Shown here: one piece after another, positions 38,385 to 46,535 of the stretch
How positions within the stretch are numbered: the stretch's first letter is position 1
Layout of the letters: every line of letters starts with the position of its first letter
Assembly: GCF_014041995.1 (NCBI RefSeq)
Contig: NZ_CP059492.1
Location: forward strand, 682,001 to 746,000
Reading direction: 5' to 3'
Length of the DNA: 64,000 bases
Origin: Changpingibacter yushuensis
GTDB lineage: Bacteria > Actinomycetota > Actinomycetes > Actinomycetales > Actinomycetaceae
Notes under the pieces: generated by a model
What the model saw: the letters and a program-made list of their open reading frames with translations, nothing else
What the model was told of the DNA's origin: nothing
Databases searched by the model: none
Program-made: the position numbers and the translations under genes

Positions 38385-40244
38385 ATGTGTGGAATCGTTG
38401 GATACGTTGGTTCGGCCGTTGCATCAAACCGCCCACTTGACGTCGTACTTGAAGGTCTGGCTCGGCTTGAGTATCGCGGATACGATTCCGCGGGCGTTGC
38501 GGTTGCGGGCCCAGATGGCATGAAGGTGGCAAAGAAGGCCGGCCGTCTGGACAATCTTCGTGGTGAGCTGGCTGAACACCCGCTGCCGGCAGGCGAGGCC
38601 GCCATTGGTCACACCCGGTGGGCCACCCATGGTGGGCCAACCGATGCAAATGCGCACCCGCATGTTTCCTACGATGGCAGGGTGGCCGTTGTACACAATG
38701 GCATCATTGAGAATTTTCAACAGCTGCGCGCCGAACTGGCCGATCATGGCGTCACACCCGTATCGCAGACCGACACAGAGGTAGCAGCCCACCAGCTGGC
38801 GCTGGAGATGTCACATGGCGGCACGCTTCTCGAAGCGATGTGCCGCTTAGCTTCCCGCCTTGAAGGCTCATTCACTTTCGTGGCACTAGACCGCGATGAT
38901 CCGCACGCGATTGTCGCTGCCCGGCGTAATTCCCCACTAGTCGTTGGACTGGGAGAGGGAGAGAACTACTTGGGCTCTGATGTTGCAGCATTCGTGGGCC
39001 AGACTCGCCACGCTATGGAACTCGGACAAGATCAGATAGTTCAGGTAACTCCTGATTCAGTTCGCGTGGTTGATTTCAAGGGCAACGAACAAACTGGCCG
39101 CAGGTTTGAGGTGGATTGGGATGTCAATGCTGCTGTTAAGGGTGGCTATGACACCTTCATGGATAAGGAGATTCATGAGGCGCCCACGGCCGTTGCTGAG
39201 ACACTGCGGGGGCGCACCACTCCCGATGGCGGGCTCCAGTTGGATGAGATGCGTATTTCGGAAGCAGTGTTGCGTTCCGTTGACAAGATCATCGTGGTGG
39301 CCTGTGGTACCGCCGCCTACGCAGGGCACGTGGCCAAGTACGCCATCGAACACTGGTGCCGGATCCCGGTTGAAGTGGAGCTTGCTCACGAATTCCGCTA
39401 CCGCGATCCGGTGGTGAATGAGAAGACCTTGGTTGTGGCGATCTCGCAGTCAGGAGAAACCATGGATACTCTCATGGCCATCCGCCACGCCCGCGAACAA
39501 GGCTCAAAGGTGCTGGCGATCGTCAATACGCACGGTTCAACCATCGCCCGGGAATCCGATGCTGTGCTTTACACTCATGCGGGCCCAGAGGTCGCAGTGG
39601 CTTCCACCAAGGCGTTCATCGCTCAGATCACGGCGTGCTACCTGCTCGGTCTTTACCTTGCTGAACTGCGTGGCAACAAGTACGTGGATGAAATCGCCAC
39701 CTATTTGGATGAACTGGGCAAGATGCCAGATCGGATCGAAGAGGTGCTGGGGCTCGAATCGGACGTGCGGGAGCTGGCTCGCTCGATGTCAGACGTAACG
39801 TCGGTGCTCTTCCTTGGCCGTCACGTGGGCTATCCGGTGGCGTTGGAAGGTGCGCTCAAGCTCAAGGAGCTCGCCTACATCCACGCCGAAGGCTTTGCTG
39901 CGGGTGAGCTCAAGCACGGGCCAATCGCCCTTATTGAACCTGGCCTGCCAGTGTTTGTGATCGTACCTACACCTCGGCGCCCGCTTCTTCACTCCAAGGT
40001 CATTTCGAATCTTCAGGAAGTACGGGCACGTGGCGCCCGCACCATTGCGATTGCTGAGGAAGGAGATTCTGAAGCAGCTTCCTATGCTGACACGATCTTC
40101 TGGGTTCCCCGTACCACTCCCACGCTCATGATGCCGCTTGTCACGGTGGTTCCGCTTCAGATCTTCGCCAGTGAACTTGCCCGGGTCAAGGGTTATGACG
40201 TGGACAAGCCGCGTAACCTCGCCAAGTCAGTTACGGTGGAATAA
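38385..40244 (+). CDS. glmS: Glutamine-fructose-6-phosphate aminotransferase (isomerizing)
   Basis: Makes glucosamine-6-phosphate from fructose-6-phosphate and glutamine, the entry to amino-sugar synthesis. The 619 residues start MCGIVGYVG, in which Cys2 becomes the N-terminal nucleophile of the glutaminase domain (residues 1-240, with GHTRWATHGGP). Two SIS sugar-isomerase domains follow (SQSGETMDTL and VLFLGRHVGYPVALEGALKLKE), and the end is RNLAKSVTVE. There is no ribosome site. TAGACT six bases before the ATG suggests a leaderless transcript. No glmS ribozyme is seen. nnr follows after 83 bases. Confidence 0.97.
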   Translation: MCGIVGYVGSAVASNRPLDVVLEGLARLEYRGYDSAGVAVAGPDGMKVAKKAGRLDNLRGELAEHPLPAGEAAIGHTRWATHGGPTDANAHPHVSYDGRVAVVHNGIIENFQQLRAELADHGVTPVSQTDTEVAAHQLALEMSHGGTLLEAMCRLASRLEGSFTFVALDRDDPHAIVAARRNSPLVVGLGEGENYLGSDVAAFVGQTRHAMELGQDQIVQVTPDSVRVVDFKGNEQTGRRFEVDWDVNAAVKGGYDTFMDKEIHEAPTAVAETLRGRTTPDGGLQLDEMRISEAVLRSVDKIIVVACGTAAYAGHVAKYAIEHWCRIPVEVELAHEFRYRDPVVNEKTLVVAISQSGETMDTLMAIRHAREQGSKVLAIVNTHGSTIARESDAVLYTHAGPEVAVASTKAFIAQITACYLLGLYLAELRGNKYVDEIATYLDELGKMPDRIEEVLGLESDVRELARSMSDVTSVLFLGRHVGYPVALEGALKLKELAYIHAEGFAAGELKHGPIALIEPGLPVFVIVPTPRRPLLHSKVISNLQEVRARGARTIAIAEEGDSEAASYADTIFWVPRTTPTLMMPLVTVVPLQIFASELARVKGYDVDKPRNLAKSVTVE

Positions 40245-40327
40245 GCGAACTGCACACCTCGCGGGCGTGGCCCGCTCGCTGTTGAGGCCCCTGCGGGTTC
40301 GTGGCATTGGAGAGGGAGGAACAGTCC

Positions 40328-41866
40328 ATGCTCAGGGCATATCGATCTCATGACATTCGCCAAGCAGAGGTGCCGTTGCTCGCCGCCGGGACGCCGCTCA
40401 TGCAGCGCGCGGCGGCAGCCACAGCATTCGAAACCGTGGCGGAGCTACGCCGCAGAGGTATCGGCATATCGGGTACTTCCGTCTTGGCTCTAGTGGGGGC
40501 TGGGAATAATGGAGGCGACGCCCTATTCGCAGCTGCCCGCCTTGCCCAGCGAGGCATGCAAGTCTCAGCCTTGTGCCTCGGCTCTTGTCACGAACAAGGC
40601 CTGGCGGCAGCTCGCCGCGCAAGGGTACGCATTCATTCTCTGGACGAAGCCACAGGTGGTTCGTCTGAGTTCATCGAGAGCCTTGCATTGCCCGCCGTGG
40701 TGTGGCTGGACGGCCTTGTGGGCATCGGCGCTCGCGGTGCACTTCGCGAACCGATGGCAACCCTTGTCGAATCCCTTGAAGAGGTACGGCGCATGCGCGC
40801 CCATGAGCCGATCATGATTGCGATCGATGTTCCAACAGGCGTTGGTAGCGACGACGGCGTCGTCGTAGGCCCAGCGCTCCATGCAGACGTGACGGTCACG
40901 ATGGGTGCGTCCAAACCTGGCCTTATCCTAGATCCGGGATGCCGGTACGCCGGGCAGGTGGTTGAGGTCCCGCTTGGCATCGAGGAGTTCCTTCCGCCCG
41001 AACCGGCCTTGCTCTCACTTTCTGAAGCCGATGTGCTGGACCTGTGGGATATTCCTGGACCTTCCTCCCACAAATACACCCGCGGTGTGGTGGGCCTCAT
41101 GACTGGGTCCGATTCATATCCGGGCGCTGCGTTACTCTCCGCAGGTGCAGCGTTGGCTGCAGGGCCCGGAATGGTCCGCTATGCGGGCCCCAAGGACGTG
41201 CGGCGCATGGTTATTGCGCGCTATCCGGAGATCGTGACTGCCCCTGGGCGAGTCCAGTGCTGGGTTATCGGTTCGGGCATGGATATGGCTGAAACCGAAG
41301 CTGCCGCTGAAGCCGCGCGCCGGTTACAGGAATCAGTAGCTGACGGGTTTCCTGTGGTGTTGGATGCCGGCGCGATAGAACTGGCAGTGGAAACCGATCT
41401 GCCTTCCACGGTGGTGCTCACGCCGCACGCCGGGGAGTTAGCGCAGCTGTTGACCGGCCGCGGGGAAGTCACTACCCGCGCCGATGTGGAGAACGCTCCA
41501 GCAAAGTACGCACGGATTGCTGCGACCCTCACTGGTGCCACGATTCTGCTTAAGGGCAGCATAGATATTGCCTGTGGCCCTGACGATCCCTTGTATGCGC
41601 AGGGCGGTGCGCCGGCATGGCGCGGTGTGGCTGGAGCGGGCGACGTTCAGGCGGGCCTGCTCGGAGCAATGCTTGCAGGCTGGGGTGATGAACTCGCCGA
41701 ACTCGGACAAGGGCGCGGCATTCCCGCGCGGATCGCTGCCGCGGCCTCGTGGGTGCACGGGCGAGCCGCGCACATAGCGGCGGGACCCGGGCGGGGAAGG
41801 CCTATCACAGCCAGCCACATCAGCGCCGCGATCGGTTCGGCGATTGGCGATGCACTCGCGAACTAG
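40328..41866 (+). CDS. nnr: Bifunctional NAD(P)HX epimerase/dehydratase
   Basis: Repairs hydrated NAD(P)H: the N-terminal part epimerises R-NAD(P)HX and the C-terminal part dehydrates S-NAD(P)HX using ADP or ATP. The start at ATG 40328 has GGGAGGAA upstream. Residues 1-215 are the YjeF-N epimerase domain (LVGAGNNGGDALFAAARL, DGLVGIGARG, AIDVPTGVGSDDG). Residues 220-512 are the carbohydrate-kinase-like dehydratase (HKYTRGVVGLMTGS, VLTPHAGELAQLL, ILLKGS, GVAGAGDVQAG). The usual G-T/S-GDVLAG reads GAGDVQAG. It is 38 bases before alr, an order seen in other Actinobacteria. Confidence 0.92.
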   Translation: MLRAYRSHDIRQAEVPLLAAGTPLMQRAAAATAFETVAELRRRGIGISGTSVLALVGAGNNGGDALFAAARLAQRGMQVSALCLGSCHEQGLAAARRARVRIHSLDEATGGSSEFIESLALPAVVWLDGLVGIGARGALREPMATLVESLEEVRRMRAHEPIMIAIDVPTGVGSDDGVVVGPALHADVTVTMGASKPGLILDPGCRYAGQVVEVPLGIEEFLPPEPALLSLSEADVLDLWDIPGPSSHKYTRGVVGLMTGSDSYPGAALLSAGAALAAGPGMVRYAGPKDVRRMVIARYPEIVTAPGRVQCWVIGSGMDMAETEAAAEAARRLQESVADGFPVVLDAGAIELAVETDLPSTVVLTPHAGELAQLLTGRGEVTTRADVENAPAKYARIAATLTGATILLKGSIDIACGPDDPLYAQGGAPAWRGVAGAGDVQAGLLGAMLAGWGDELAELGQGRGIPARIAAAASWVHGRAAHIAAGPGRGRPITASHISAAIGSAIGDALAN

Positions 41867-41904
41867 CTGCGCAGGGCAGTGGCTGTTGGTGGAAGAATGT
41901 GGCC

Positions 41905-43053
41905 ATGAGTTGCTACTATCCGGCGCGTGCTGACATCAACCTAGACGCGATCGTCCACAATCTTCGAACCATTGAATCCGCATTGAGCGGCCAGCAGATC
42001 ATGGCGATCGTCAAAGCGGACGCGTATGGGCACGGACGCAGTCAGGTGGCACGCGCTTGCCTAAACGCTGGAGTCAACTTCTTCGGCGTGGCTCAGCTGG
42101 GTGAAGCGCTAACGCTTCGCAACGAACTGGGAGCAGGGCCGAACATCCTGACCTGGATCTACGCGCCAGGAGCGCCGCTGGTTCGCGCAATAGAAGCGAA
42201 TATCGACATCTCAGTAGGGGCTTTCTGGGCCCTTGAGGAGGTGGAAAAGGCTGCTCGTGCGGTGGGCCAGCCGGCCCGCATCCATCTCAAGGCTGATACA
42301 GGTATGGCACGTGGTGGCTTCAACGGGTCAGATATGGCAGAAGCAGCACGCCAAGCCCGGAAGCTTGAGAACAACGGTTTGGCGCGCGTCGTCGGGCTAT
42401 GGAGCCATCTGGCACGCGCAGATGAACCCGAAAGCGACTTCACAGACGTCCAAGTCAAGCGATTCGAGGCGGCCCGCAGTGCGGTCTCATCTGCGGGGAT
42501 CGACGTTCAACTGCACCATCTTGCCGCTTCATCGGGTGCTCTGTGGCATCCGGCAGCTCGATATGACATGGTGCGCCCCGGCGCAGCGCTCTACGGGATC
42601 TCGCCAAGTCCAGCCATGGGAACGGCCGCACAACTGAATCTCCGCGGTGCAATGCAGCTTTCGGCCACTGTGATTGTGGATCGCACGGTACCTGCCGGAA
42701 CAGGGATTTCCTATGGGCATAGTGCAGTGACGGATAAGGAAACTCGGCTTGGCGTCGTGCCGCTCGGCTATGAGGATGGAATCGACCGAATGGCAAGCAA
42801 TACGGCTCCGCTTGTGATCAACGGACACCGCACCACAGTCACGGGTCGGGTCTGTATGGACCAGTTCGTCACAGAATTGCCGGAGGGAGCGAAGGCAGGC
42901 GACACCGCCTACCTGTTTGGGGATGCGCAAGACGGGCTACCCACCGCCGACGATTGGGCTGTGGCAACCAAGACAATCGGGTGGGAAGTGATCACGCGCA
43001 TTGGGGCGCGCGTTCCGCGCTACTATCATGGCACGGGTGCGCCCAGATCATGA
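41905..43053 (+). CDS. alr: Alanine racemase
   Basis: PLP enzyme interconverting L- and D-alanine for peptidoglycan. The preferred start is ATG 41905 (SCYYPARADINLDAIVHNLR). GTG 41899 is close behind GGTGGAAG and possible. The 382 residues contain the PLP lysine Lys37 in AIVKADAYGHG, the substrate arginine region ARGGFNG, the second catalytic tyrosine in GISYGHSAV and LPLGY-like VPLGYEDG. The frame is open upstream over the nnr end but that is not homologous. The stop overlaps a possible tsaE start (ATGA), beginning the alr-tsaE-X-tsaB-rimI operon. Confidence 0.94.
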   Translation: MSCYYPARADINLDAIVHNLRTIESALSGQQIMAIVKADAYGHGRSQVARACLNAGVNFFGVAQLGEALTLRNELGAGPNILTWIYAPGAPLVRAIEANIDISVGAFWALEEVEKAARAVGQPARIHLKADTGMARGGFNGSDMAEAARQARKLENNGLARVVGLWSHLARADEPESDFTDVQVKRFEAARSAVSSAGIDVQLHHLAASSGALWHPAARYDMVRPGAALYGISPSPAMGTAAQLNLRGAMQLSATVIVDRTVPAGTGISYGHSAVTDKETRLGVVPLGYEDGIDRMASNTAPLVINGHRTTVTGRVCMDQFVTELPEGAKAGDTAYLFGDAQDGLPTADDWAVATKTIGWEVITRIGARVPRYYHGTGAPRS

Positions 43054-43085
43054 TTGACAGAAGGGGGAGACGAGTGGAGGAGAAC

Positions 43086-43589
43086 ATGGAGCTGCAAGTG
43101 CCGGAAGCCGACGACATGCGCCACCTTGGCGAAGCGCTTGGATCGTTGCTGAAGGGTGGAGACCTAGTCATGCTTGACGGGCCGCTCGGCGCCGGAAAGA
43201 CCACCCTCACTCAAGGAATTGCGCGGGGCATGAACGTGACGGGACGCGTTGCATCCCCGACCTTCGTGATTGGTCAGGTACATCATGCTCAAGAAGATGG
43301 CCCGGACCTCGTTCATGTAGATGCCTATCGATTGACGTCACTCGACGAACTCGACGCACTTGATCTTGATGCCTCTCTGGCCGATTCCGCCACTGTTGTG
43401 GAGTGGGGTGAAGGTAAAGTCGAAGTCCTGACAGAGGATCGCCTTACCCTCACGATCATCCGCCCCGAAGGCTCCGAACAAGGAGACACCGTTGAGGACC
43501 TGCCGGTGGATGCCCCGCGGACTGTTCGTCTTGATGCCACTGGCCCACGCGCTCAGGAGATCATGACTCGATTGGAAGAGCTTCTGTGA
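43086..43589 (+). CDS. tsaE: tRNA t6A biosynthesis ATPase TsaE
   Basis: ATPase that resets the TsaB-TsaD complex making N6-threonylcarbamoyl-adenosine in tRNA. The P-loop is DGPLGAGKTTLTQG (about 31-44), followed by SPTFVIGQ, VHVDAYRL and the ATVVEWGE segment. ATG 43086 has GGAGGAG close upstream. GTG 43074 and ATG 43050 (overlapping the alr stop) are alternatives adding 4 or 12 residues. The 167-residue length is normal with an Asp/Pro-rich C-terminal segment. The stop overlaps the GTG of the next gene. Confidence 0.9.
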   Translation: MELQVPEADDMRHLGEALGSLLKGGDLVMLDGPLGAGKTTLTQGIARGMNVTGRVASPTFVIGQVHHAQEDGPDLVHVDAYRLTSLDELDALDLDASLADSATVVEWGEGKVEVLTEDRLTLTIIRPEGSEQGDTVEDLPVDAPRTVRLDATGPRAQEIMTRLEELL

Positions 43590-44461
43590 AGAAGTTGGCG
43601 GCCGCCGTCTCCCTTCTCGTGCTGGCCATTACGGTGGTCATGGGGGTGCCAGCTCAAGGCGCCTCGAAGGCTGACGGGAGCGCCGACGCGGCCGCTGATT
43701 GGTTCTCTTCGCAAGGGTTGTCTGTGGTGCGTTCCCACGCTTCAGTTGACATGCCTGATCTATCAGCAGACCAACTTGCCAATCTCCAACTTCAGAAGCC
43801 TCTCAACGCTGTCGAGTTCAACGCAAGTGGCAATGGAACCGAGGCGTCTGACATCTGGATTGCGCCCATCTATGTGGGCGCAAGCGTGGTTGGCACACTG
43901 GCAACGGTATTCACTGGCGGCCAATCGGGGCTCGTAGCAGTTACAGATGATTCCAATCTGGGATCAATCGTTGCCGAACCCCGCGATGAGGTGCAGATAG
44001 TGGTCGAACCGCGCATCGGCTCCGACGACGTGATCGGCGCGTGGTTCTCACTCGCAGCTGACGGCACTGTGACGCCAATCGATTCGGTTGCGAGATCGGT
44101 GTTGGCAGGAACGGTTTCGCTCGCCCAATACGCATCGCTGCGCGAAGGCCTTATCCAGACCGACGAGGAGTCCGGTTCAATCGGTTCCTCCTCGCCGGGA
44201 GCCACATCCACGTCCACCACCGTGTTGCGCGTCGCCGTGGTAGTGCTCATTATTCTGCTTTTGTTGATTGGGATCCTCGTGTGGATCCGATATGAGCATG
44301 CCAATGGTGAGGAAGACGCGGCATCAGCGCCTGAACCCGATTCCGATCCCAATACACCAGGTCCGAAGCGTTTCCGTCACGGCGTTGACGAGATCCAGGT
44401 CTTAGAACGTCCAGCGCCAAAGACACCAGAAGAGAAGAAGAATGAAGATCCTGACAATTGA
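43586..44461 (+). CDS. Secreted-domain single-pass membrane protein of unknown function
   Basis: I do not recognise this 291-residue protein. A GTG start inside the tsaE stop gives a signal peptide (KKLAAAVSLLVLAITVVMGV, cleavage probably near residue 26). Residues 27-210 form a predicted extracellular domain, mostly beta-type by composition, with no cysteines or catalytic motif that I can identify. A Ser/Thr linker (SSSPGATSTSTT) leads to one membrane helix (about 213-234) and a cytoplasmic tail rich in Pro, Glu, Asp and Lys. It overlaps tsaE by 4 bases and tsaB by 20, so it is translated within the t6A operon. A cell-envelope role is a guess only. Confidence 0.75.
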   Translation: MKKLAAAVSLLVLAITVVMGVPAQGASKADGSADAAADWFSSQGLSVVRSHASVDMPDLSADQLANLQLQKPLNAVEFNASGNGTEASDIWIAPIYVGASVVGTLATVFTGGQSGLVAVTDDSNLGSIVAEPRDEVQIVVEPRIGSDDVIGAWFSLAADGTVTPIDSVARSVLAGTVSLAQYASLREGLIQTDEESGSIGSSSPGATSTSTTVLRVAVVVLIILLLLIGILVWIRYEHANGEEDAASAPEPDSDPNTPGPKRFRHGVDEIQVLERPAPKTPEEKKNEDPDN

Positions 44462-45122
44462 TACATCAGACCGCTCGATCGTGGGGGTCGTGGACACCGA
44501 CCTGGGCGACGTTACTGAGCTAGCGTGCGAGGTCTCAGCTGATACTCGGCATCACGCCGAGACGCTCACCCCAATGGTGGCAAAAGTCCTTACGGACGCC
44601 GGAATCACAAAGCCTGACCTCATCGTGGCGGGAACAGGGCCTGCTGCGTTTACAGGGTTGCGGGCCGGGCTCATGACCGCGCGTGCGTTGGCGCGCGGGT
44701 GGGACGTTCCCGTCGTCGGCGTCTCTTCATTGGAGACCATTGCGCTCGGTGCCGCTCGCACCGGTGCAGACGAGGTTCTTGCCGTCATCGATGCCCGCCG
44801 TAAGGAGCTCTTTGCTCTGCGTGCGCGTCCCATGGGGCCCGACGACGTCGCCGTCATGTCCGGTCCGGAGATAGTCAAGCCCGCTGCTCTTCCAGCGATG
44901 CTTGATGAGGCCCCAGCTGTTGTGGCCACCTCTCACCCCGATCTCTATCCAGAACTGGCAGATGCAACTGCCATCTCGTGCCGTCCTGCGATGATGGCAA
45001 CCTTGGCGTTGTCCCATCAAGGACGCCAAGATGCTGGTGAAGCGATCGACCTCTCAACGCAGCCGCAGTACCTGCGCCGCCCAGATATTCACAACGGCGG
45101 GGTTCCCCAGCCACAGGCCTAA
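44442..45122 (+). CDS. tsaB: tRNA t6A biosynthesis protein TsaB
   Basis: Partner of TsaD in t6A synthesis, a degenerate ASKHA-fold protein. It has 226 residues: MKILTIDTSDRSIVGVVDT, HHAETLTPMVAKVL, the conserved GTGPAAFTGLRAGLMTARAL, and VIDARRKELFALRAR. The ATG lies inside the 3' end of the membrane-protein gene, preceded by AGAAGAGAAG. rimI follows after six bases, the usual tsaE-tsaB-rimI order interrupted only by the unknown gene. Confidence 0.94.
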   Translation: MKILTIDTSDRSIVGVVDTDLGDVTELACEVSADTRHHAETLTPMVAKVLTDAGITKPDLIVAGTGPAAFTGLRAGLMTARALARGWDVPVVGVSSLETIALGAARTGADEVLAVIDARRKELFALRARPMGPDDVAVMSGPEIVKPAALPAMLDEAPAVVATSHPDLYPELADATAISCRPAMMATLALSHQGRQDAGEAIDLSTQPQYLRRPDIHNGGVPQPQA

Positions 45123-45128
45123 GTTCAC

Positions 45129-45644
45129 ATGTCTGAGAACTCTGAGGCGCGCGGAGCGCAGGAAGCGCTGGCGGCGCATGGCCTCCAGCGCAAGACTCCG
45201 CTGCCGGGTTGGGCCAATCGGGCAGCAGAGTTCGATGCGCGCTCGTTTGGAGTGGACGCCTGGCCCGCAGCGGTGTGGCAACACGAGCTCTCTCAAGGCT
45301 TTGCCACCTATGTGGCCTACGTTGAGTCAGGAGTATCTACCGCAGGCCTGCCCACCATCGCAGCGCTTGGGGGAGTGAGCCACGGTGTGGAAGCCGAGAT
45401 TCTCACGATTGCCGTCGCTGCCTCCCGGCGCGGATCCGGCCTCGGATCACTGCTCCTCGAGGATCTCATCTCGGTCGCGCGCGAGCACGATGCTGAGGTC
45501 ATCTTTCTAGAAGTGCGCGCCAAGGATCTCCAGACCCAAGCTTTCTACGGTCGCCACGGTTTTGAGGGCGTGGGGCGCCGTCGTCGTTATTACGTGGACG
45601 ACGACGCGCTCATCATGCGACGGGACTTGAGGCCCGAAAACTGA
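45129..45644 (+). CDS. rimI: RimI-like ribosomal-protein/N-terminal acetyltransferase
   Basis: GNAT acetyltransferase in the position of RimI, which acetylates protein N termini such as S18. The acetyl-CoA loop is RRGSGLG (100-106), preceded by ILTIAVAASR and followed by LEVRAKDLQTQAFYGRHGF and RRRYYVDDDALIM, all RimI-like. The 171 residues have an extra N-terminal stretch of about 25. It closes the alr-tsaE-tsaB operon. The substrate is inferred from family and position. Confidence 0.88.
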   Translation: MSENSEARGAQEALAAHGLQRKTPLPGWANRAAEFDARSFGVDAWPAAVWQHELSQGFATYVAYVESGVSTAGLPTIAALGGVSHGVEAEILTIAVAASRRGSGLGSLLLEDLISVAREHDAEVIFLEVRAKDLQTQAFYGRHGFEGVGRRRRYYVDDDALIMRRDLRPEN

Positions 45645-45736
45645 CTCTGTGACTAGGTGATGTGTTGCAAGGCACATCGCGAATAATGGCCCGCGGGACG
45701 TAGGGCGCACGATGGTTCCCCACTCTCCACTAGATA

Positions 45737-45809
45737 CGCCTTAAATTACGTAAGGCGGATCTGTCATATTTCATGGCGAGCCTGTTGCGATCACCACATC
45801 AAGTATCAT
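45737..45809 (+). promoter_or_regulatory. Upstream region of sdhC: inverted repeat and -10 box
   Basis: A perfect 7-bp inverted repeat CGCCTTA (45737-45743) / TAAGGCG (45751-45757) lies about 60 bases before sdhC and could be an operator. TATCAT (45804-45809) is six bases before the GTG start, predicting a leaderless sdhC mRNA. The -35 position (CCTGTT) is poor, which would fit dependence on an activator. Confidence 0.5.
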
Positions 45810-45815
45810 CAGAAC

Positions 45816-46526
45816 GTGGCTAATTCACCCTCAACTCAGAAGCGTGGCCGGCAGACGACCGTGGCACTTAAGGTGACCATGGCTCTCACAGGCCTCATCC
45901 TCGTATTGTTTGTCCTCTTCCATATGTATGGCAACCTCAAGATGTTCATGGGGCCGGAGGCATACAACCATTACGCAGAGTTCCTGCAGCAAGGGCTCCT
46001 GTACCCGATCCTGCCGCATAAGGGTGCCGTGTGGCTCATGCGCATCGTGCTGTTGCTCGCTGTTGTGCTGCATATCTACTGCGCTTTCAAGCTCTGGCAT
46101 CGGGCAGGTGTTGCTCGCGGATCCAAGTACAAGGTGTCAACCGGTAAGAAGAAGCATCAGACCTATGCTTCGCAGACCATGCGCTACGGCGGCGTCATTA
46201 TTCTTGCGTTCATCGTGTTCCATATCCTTCAGTTCACCTCGTTGACTATCAACATTGGTGGCGATTACAAGTCCATGGAACCGTATGACCGCCTCATCGT
46301 CGCATTCTCCGCGGAGAACTGGTGGGTCTGGTTGGCCTACCTGATTGCGATGTGCGCGCTGGCAATGCATGTGCGCCACGGTGTGTTCTCAGCGCTTGCG
46401 ACGCTCGGCCTCGACACCCGTGAACGTGAGTTCGCGTTCAATGCCATTGCGTGGTTCTGCTCGCTGGCTCTCATCATCGGATTCATGCTTCCGCCCACCG
46501 CGATCCTCTTCGGATGGATCTCTTAA
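45816..46526 (+). CDS. sdhC: Succinate dehydrogenase/fumarate reductase cytochrome b subunit
   Basis: Single membrane anchor of a type-B (two-haem) succinate:menaquinone oxidoreductase or fumarate reductase. The 236-residue protein has five membrane segments and candidate haem histidines His36 (LFHMYGN), His86 (VVLHIYCA), His136 (IVFHILQF) and His185/188 (MHVRHG). A separate SdhD is absent, as expected for type B. GTG start, no ribosome site. sdhA follows after nine bases. Direction in the cell (oxidation or fumarate reduction) cannot be read from sequence. Confidence 0.93.
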   Translation: MANSPSTQKRGRQTTVALKVTMALTGLILVLFVLFHMYGNLKMFMGPEAYNHYAEFLQQGLLYPILPHKGAVWLMRIVLLLAVVLHIYCAFKLWHRAGVARGSKYKVSTGKKKHQTYASQTMRYGGVIILAFIVFHILQFTSLTINIGGDYKSMEPYDRLIVAFSAENWWVWLAYLIAMCALAMHVRHGVFSALATLGLDTREREFAFNAIAWFCSLALIIGFMLPPTAILFGWIS

Positions 46527-46535
46527 GGAACTGAT

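Noticed and set aside
41749-41904. Longer alr product starting inside nnr.
   Set aside because: The added 52 residues have no racemase similarity and are a shadow of nnr. The family N terminus begins at 41905.
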